Shown here: positions 60,499 to 64,000 of the stretch, piece by piece
How positions within the stretch are numbered: the first letter of the stretch is position 1
How the letters are laid out: each line of letters starts with the position of its first letter
Assembly (NCBI RefSeq): GCF_000383915.1
Contig: NZ_KB912942.1
Coordinates: 3,207,195 to 3,271,194, forward strand
Reading direction: 5' to 3'
DNA: 64,000 nt
Origin: Amycolatopsis benzoatilytica AK 16/65
GTDB taxonomy: Bacteria > Actinomycetota > Actinomycetes > Mycobacteriales > Pseudonocardiaceae
The notes under the pieces: model-generated
The model's input: only the letters and a program-made list of their open reading frames with translations
Told to the model about the DNA's origin: nothing
The model's database searches: none
Position numbers and translations under genes: made by a program

Positions 60499-60983
60499 CT
60501 CGACGAGCCAGTCCCCCCCCCCATCCCCTTGACGCGTTCTTCTCCGGCGCGCGGGTCGATCCGGTGCAGCACGACGACGGGGATTCGCCGGGTCGTCTTC
60601 GCTTGGTAATCGCCGTATCCGGGAGCTTCCGCGACCACTTGCGCGAACAGCTCCGCATAGTCCTTCCCTTGCGGAACGGCCGCGATGGCTCGATACTTTT
60701 CAGCGCCGGTCTCGACGGTCACGATCGGATTCTTCCGGATGTTGTGATACCAGCCGGGATTGCGGTCCGCACCGTTCGCCGAGGCGACGACGACGCCCTT
60801 GCCGCCGATTTCCAGATAGCCGAGCAGTGTTTCCCGGTCCCGTCCGGTCCGGGCTCCCACAGTGGTGAGAACGGTCAGCGACCAGCCCTCGAACCTGCCG
60901 GTCAGCGCTCCGCCGCTGGCCCGGAACTCGGCGATCAGCCGTCGTTGGAAGGCGTCGTGGCCGGTGTTGTGCGCATTGCTCAT
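60471..60983 (-). CDS. Deazaflavin-dependent nitroreductase-like (DDN family) protein, frame disturbed at 3' end
   Basis: 170 residues. The split-barrel DDN fold is visible: FEGWSLTVLTTVGARTGRDR, GVVVASANGADRNPGWYHNI, NPIVTVETGAEKYRA and RRIPVVVLHRIDP. Such enzymes use F420 (or bind quinones). After ERVKGMGGG the frame runs into an unnatural tail (TGSSRCTIGCAPS) that is the hemerythrin coding sequence read in the wrong frame. ATG 60983 has AAAGGA 5 bases upstream. Confidence 0.8.
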   Translation of the reverse strand: MSNAHNTGHDAFQRRLIAEFRASGGALTGRFEGWSLTVLTTVGARTGRDRETLLGYLEIGGKGVVVASANGADRNPGWYHNIRKNPIVTVETGAEKYRAIAAVPQGKDYAELFAQVVAEAPGYGDYQAKTTRRIPVVVLHRIDPRAGEERVKGMGGGTGSSRCTIGCAPS

Positions 60984-61202
60984 TCAGATCCTTTCGAACA
61001 ACGGAAAGGAGGCAGCGCACCGATTTCGGACGCGAAAAAACCCCGCAGGCACAAGGCATGGCGCAGTGCTCCGGACAAGAAGCTGCGAGAGGCGGAGTTT
61101 CCGACTCGGTGCTGGCTGGTTAGCCGCTACCTCCATGCGATAGGCCCATACGGGGCGCGTCGCCAAATTAGCACAGCTTCGCCGGGCCGGGCAATTCCCG
61201 GT

Positions 61203-61547
61203 TCAGCCGGCGCCGAGGTAGGCCGCGGCGACCTTCTTGGGCACGCACATAGTCCAAGCGTTGATCACCAGTTCGGCGAGTTCGTCGGCGTCGAGCTCGC
61301 TCAGGCTCGCGTGCACCCAGTTGAACCTCAGGTCAGATTCCCGGGGCAGCTGGAACTTGCGCGGCTCGGCAGCGACCAGCCCGGCGCGATGCTCCTTGGG
61401 ATACGCGAACCCCAGCGTCGTCTCGTCTCGCGACAAGGCGAGGTAGACCAGCCGGCCGACCCGGAATTTCACCTGGTCCCGCACGAGGTGCTCCTCGCTG
61501 CGGGGCAACGGCGAAGCGAGCGCGCGAACATCCTCGACGGTGACCAC
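61203..61547 (-). CDS. MmcQ/YjbR family protein
   Basis: 114 residues. VRALASPLPRSEEHLVRDQV, KFRVGRLVYLALSRDETTLG and FNWVHASLSELDADELAELV match this small family with a CyaY-like DNA-binding fold; function unclear. GTG 61547 is chosen because GGGAG lies 7 bases upstream; ATG 61565 is in frame six codons earlier. Confidence 0.82.
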   Translation of the reverse strand: MVTVEDVRALASPLPRSEEHLVRDQVKFRVGRLVYLALSRDETTLGFAYPKEHRAGLVAAEPRKFQLPRESDLRFNWVHASLSELDADELAELVINAWTMCVPKKVAAAYLGAG

Positions 61548-61591
61548 CGCTGCTCTCCCCCTCATGCGGGACCGGGACTGAACCCATGCTG

Positions 61592-62509
61592 TCACGCGCG
61601 CCGCCGGATCCTCCCGGCCAATTGCCCGCCAACGATCGCCGCCAGCGCCAGCGCGAACCCGAGCAACTGCAGCGGCCGCAACGCCTGCCCGAGGACCAGC
61701 CAGCCCAGTACCGCCGCCACGATCGGCGACAGCAAGCCCAGCAGCGCCGCGGAGGTGACCGGCAGCGTGCCCAGGCCCCGGAACCACAGCAGGTACGCCC
61801 CGAGCCCGCCGATCAACCCGAGCCACAGGTAGCCGCCCGCCGCCGCCCCGCCGATCGCCGGCGGCGCGCCTTCGATGGAGAACGTCATCGGCAGCAGCAC
61901 CAGTCCGCCCGCCGTCAGCAGCCAGCTCACCAACACCGACGAACTGACGCCTGCCGGACGGCCCCAGCGCCGGGTCAGCACCACTCCGGTCGCCATCGAC
62001 AGTGCACTGCCCGCGCCCGCGAGCAGCCCGAGCGGATCGAGTGCCGCACCCGGACCGAGGACCACCAGCGCGACGCCCGCGACTCCGGCAAGCGCCCACG
62101 CGATCTTCGCTGCCGCGGGCCGCTCCCCCAGCAACGGCAGCGCGAGCGCGATCACCAGCAGCGGCTGGATCGCGCCGATCGTCGCCGCTACGCCACCGGG
62201 CAACCGTTCCGCCGCGGTGAACAGGAGGGGGAAGAAGAAGCCGATGTTGAGCGCGCCCAGGACCAGCGCGCGCCACCACCACACGCCGCGCGGCAGCCGG
62301 CGGAAGATCAGAAGCAGGAGCAGCCCGGCGGGCAGCGCGCGGAGCAAGCCGGCGAAGAGCGGGTGGCCCTGCGGAAGCAACTCGGTGGTGACGAGATAGG
62401 TCGTGCCCCACACCGCCGGCGCGAACGCGGTCAGCACGGTGCGCCCGGCGACCCCGGGAGAGGAAGCGGCGGCCGGCGCTGCCGGGGCCGGAAGGTCAGT
62501 CGTGGTCAT
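61592..62509 (-). CDS. EamA/DMT-family transporter
   Basis: 305 residues, ten membrane helices in two EamA repeats (VWGTTYLVTTELLPQGHPLF at the start of the first; GGLGAYLLWFRGLGTLPVTS in the second). Probably exports amino acids or metabolites. ATG 62509 (MTTTDLPAP) used. Diverges from a LysR regulator. Confidence 0.88.
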   Translation of the reverse strand: MTTTDLPAPAAPAAASSPGVAGRTVLTAFAPAVWGTTYLVTTELLPQGHPLFAGLLRALPAGLLLLLIFRRLPRGVWWWRALVLGALNIGFFFPLLFTAAERLPGGVAATIGAIQPLLVIALALPLLGERPAAAKIAWALAGVAGVALVVLGPGAALDPLGLLAGAGSALSMATGVVLTRRWGRPAGVSSSVLVSWLLTAGGLVLLPMTFSIEGAPPAIGGAAAGGYLWLGLIGGLGAYLLWFRGLGTLPVTSAALLGLLSPIVAAVLGWLVLGQALRPLQLLGFALALAAIVGGQLAGRIRRRA

Positions 62510-62561
62510 GCGTCGAGCCTGCGCCGAGCCGATCGATGAGTCCAACACATGCTTGTCATCG

Positions 62562-62586
62562 GATCAATCATGAATCACGATTGATC
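62562..62586. promoter_or_regulatory. LysR-type operator
   Basis: GATCAATC-N9-GATTGATC, perfect 8-base arms at 62562-62569 and 62579-62586. It contains the ATC-N9-GAT form of the T-N11-A site typical of LysR regulators, ending 2 bases before the lysR start codon and 53 bases from the EamA start. Confidence 0.75.
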
Positions 62587-62588
62587 GC

Positions 62589-63461
62589 ATGGAGCTCCGG
62601 CAGATGCGGTACGTCGTCGCGGTGGCCGAGCACGGCAGCTTCACCCGGGCGGCGGAGAGCTGCTTCGTCGTGCAGTCCGCGCTGAGTCACCAGATCGCGC
62701 GGCTGGAGAAGGAACTCGGCGTCCAGCTGTTCCACCGGACCAGCCGCCAGGTGCGGCTCAGCCCGGCCGGCACGGCCTTCCTGCCGGTCGCCCGCCAATG
62801 CCTGGACGCCGCCGACCGCGCCGCCGCGGAAGCCGCCGCCGCCGAAGGCGAGATCCGCGGCCCGCTCACCCTCGGCGTGATCCCGACGGTGGCCGCCGTC
62901 GACGTCCCCGAGGTGCTCCGGCTCTTCCGCACCCGCCACCCGCAGGTCCAGATCCGGCTGACCGGCGGCACGAGCGGCTCCTTCGTCCGGCAGGTCGCCG
63001 ACGGCGCGCTGGACCTGGCTTTCCTCGGCTTGCCCGAAGGCTTCGAACTGACCGGCGTCGCCCACCGTCTGCTCGCCGAAGACCAGCATCGCGCCGTCCT
63101 GGCCGCCGGTCACCCGCTTGCCGCCCGACGGCGGCTCACCCTCGAACAACTGGCCGACGAGACGTTCATCGACTTTCCCGCGGGCTCGACCGGACGGCAG
63201 CAGGCCGACCAGGCGTTCGCCACGGCGGGACTGATCCGGCACGTCGCGTACGAAACGAGCGACATACTGCTGCTGAGCCGTCTGCTTCGGGCCGGGCTGG
63301 GCGTTGCGCTGCTGGCCGCTTCGTTCGCCGATCAGCTGCCGGAGCTGGTGAAAATCCCGGTCGCGAACGCCCCGACCCGCACCGAACACGTCATCTGGAG
63401 CACCTTCGGCCCGGCCCCGGCAGCTGCGGAATTCCTAGCCCAGATCGGGGTCGCCCCCTAG
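62589..63461 (+). CDS. LysR family transcriptional regulator
   Basis: 290 residues. N-terminal winged helix (RQMRYVVAVAEHGSFTRAAE, QSALSHQIARLEKELGVQLF) and a periplasmic-binding-like effector domain (LTLGVIPTVAAVDVPEVLRL). It diverges from the EamA transporter and shares a perfect LysR-type site with it, so it probably controls that gene and itself. The start is fixed by the domain; no ribosome site fits because the operator lies there. Confidence 0.93.
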   Translation: MELRQMRYVVAVAEHGSFTRAAESCFVVQSALSHQIARLEKELGVQLFHRTSRQVRLSPAGTAFLPVARQCLDAADRAAAEAAAAEGEIRGPLTLGVIPTVAAVDVPEVLRLFRTRHPQVQIRLTGGTSGSFVRQVADGALDLAFLGLPEGFELTGVAHRLLAEDQHRAVLAAGHPLAARRRLTLEQLADETFIDFPAGSTGRQQADQAFATAGLIRHVAYETSDILLLSRLLRAGLGVALLAASFADQLPELVKIPVANAPTRTEHVIWSTFGPAPAAAEFLAQIGVAP

Positions 63462-63658
63462 TGACTCGTGATCCCGGTGTTTTCAGTTTGCGTTGTTGTC
63501 GACGAGTTTCTTGTGGTGATCTGGCCGAGACGGACCTCGACGCCGGTGCCGGTGCCGGTGCCGCGATCCCGGCCGCGAAGGGCCGCTTGAGAGCATCTGA
63601 GTCCGGCAAGGGCCGTCGCCGGTGAGCTCGTCCGGCTTCGCCGGGTCAACTCCCACTT
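63462..63658. other. Intergenic with low-GC patch and degenerate repeat
   Basis: Bases about 63470-63530 are far lower in GC than the rest, a sign of foreign DNA or a mobile-element remnant; the minus strand reads LGQITTRNSSTTTQTENTG without a proper gene. A GGTGCC microsatellite (about 63543-63563) and the repeat copy D follow. Confidence 0.45.
63575..63620. repeat. Dispersed hairpin repeat, copy D (degenerate)
   Basis: GCGAAGGGCCGCTTGAGAGC, then GGCAAGGGCCGTCGCC, with the family loop CATCTGAGT. The pairing is weaker than in copies A-C. Between the LysR gene and the convergent small secreted peptide. Confidence 0.6.
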
Positions 63659-63808
63659 TCACGTCCTAGCGGGAAACCCGGTATCCCCATTGCCGTCCTG
63701 GGGCCCGTACGGGTCGCCGACGCCAGCGGAGGCGACTGACGCTCCGAACATCATGCAGGCGAGCAGTGCTCCCCCAGTCAAAGAGCCGCGTTTCATTACT
63801 GGTAACAC
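63659..63808 (-). CDS. Short secreted peptide, 49 residues
   Basis: Starts GTG 63808 with GGAG 5 bases upstream, or ATG 63796 in the same frame. A classical signal peptide (MKRGSLTGGALLACMMFGAS) ends at VASA, and the mature part is only about 20 residues: Gly/Asp/Pro-rich, beginning GVGDPYGPQDGNGDTG. Codon use is less GC-biased than its neighbours (TTA, GTA, TCT, AAT occur). No family recognised; it could be a secreted signal or surface peptide (inference). Confidence 0.6.
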   Translation of the reverse strand: MLPVMKRGSLTGGALLACMMFGASVASAGVGDPYGPQDGNGDTGFPART

Positions 63809-64000
63809 GTTTTCTCCTTACGCTGGCAGCGGTTCAGAACGGAACGGCGTCGGACATCCAGTCGGGATGGCCGGGCATCGGCGACGCCTTCTTCCCGTAT
63901 GACCACCGGCTCGACGGGCTGGCTGATCACTGGTCGAAGCCAGCCGGAGTTGCCGGGCTGGGATCGCTCTGGAGGTCCTGCCACTGCCGAAGGCCGGCTC

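Noticed and set aside
63458..63649. Transposase C-terminal remnant on the minus strand
   Set aside because: The low GC and the string LGQITTRNSSTTT are suggestive, but there is no catalytic motif, inverted terminal repeat or target duplication to support a mobile-element call.

Overview
The window is high-GC (about 70%) actinobacterial chromosome. Frequent GTG starts, several promoter-to-start-codon arrangements typical of leaderless transcripts, SigB/SigF-type promoters, and phosphatidylinositol-mannoside, Ku and bifunctional Rel genes all point to an actinomycete. Protein sequences and the dispersed hairpin repeat look most like Amycolatopsis (Pseudonocardiaceae); this is inference from recognition, not a search. 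I see no tRNA, rRNA, CRISPR array, prophage or intact insertion sequence.

Layout. 1-13.7 kb: accessory and housekeeping genes. These are a truncated molybdenum hydroxylase large subunit, a TauE/SafE permease diverging from a large Tat-exported discoidin-domain protein, GTP cyclohydrolase II, an epoxide hydrolase, DUF3040, DinB polymerase, a methyltransferase, adenosylhomocysteinase, two tiny proteins and Ku. 13.7-28.5 kb: an S41 peptidase/VOC pair, a TetR regulator with a heterodimeric ABC exporter, a pyruvate oxidase-like enzyme diverging from an SRPBCC protein, a STAS protein, a DJ-1/GlxA divergent pair, YibE/F and an MBL-fold hydrolase. 28.6-43.5 kb: a conserved actinobacterial core block, mostly on the minus strand: cyclophilin, enoyl-CoA hydratase, bifunctional Rel, apt, secF, secD, yajC, ruvB, ruvA, ruvC, DUF4262, yebC and pdxT, with pdxS divergent on the plus strand. 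43.7-50.5 kb: an accessory insert in that block, holding four small genes with SigB/SigF-type promoters, a cupin-XRE regulator with azlCD, an EF-G-like GTPase and XdhC. 50.5-57 kb: the core block resumes with a LemA-like protein, pimA, a PIM acyltransferase, pgsA, MarR, a HIT/Ap4A-phosphorylase-like protein and thrS. 57-64 kb: nitroreductase, a polyprenyl-phosphate sugar transferase, a hemerythrin/deazaflavin-reductase pair split at a G tract, MmcQ/YjbR, EamA/LysR and a 49-residue secreted peptide.

How the genes work together. pgsA, the acyltransferase and pimA form a translationally coupled run for phosphatidylinositol mannosides. SecD, SecF and YajC form the auxiliary Sec translocon, and RuvABC resolves Holliday junctions. 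PdxS and PdxT make pyridoxal phosphate. AzlC and AzlD are probably an amino-acid exporter controlled by the neighbouring XRE-cupin protein.

Most interesting observations: (i) six small or membrane-protein genes share GNNT-N15/16-GGGTA promoters, four of them within 2.1 kb; (ii) a family of long hairpin repeats occupies convergent gene junctions, once as a tandem array; (iii) a probable deazaflavin-reductase/hemerythrin fusion is broken exactly at a ten-G run; (iv) the ABC exporter has every degenerate motif placed in one composite ATP site; (v) several palindromic operators lie at divergent promoters; (vi) a very large hairpin lies ahead of rel.
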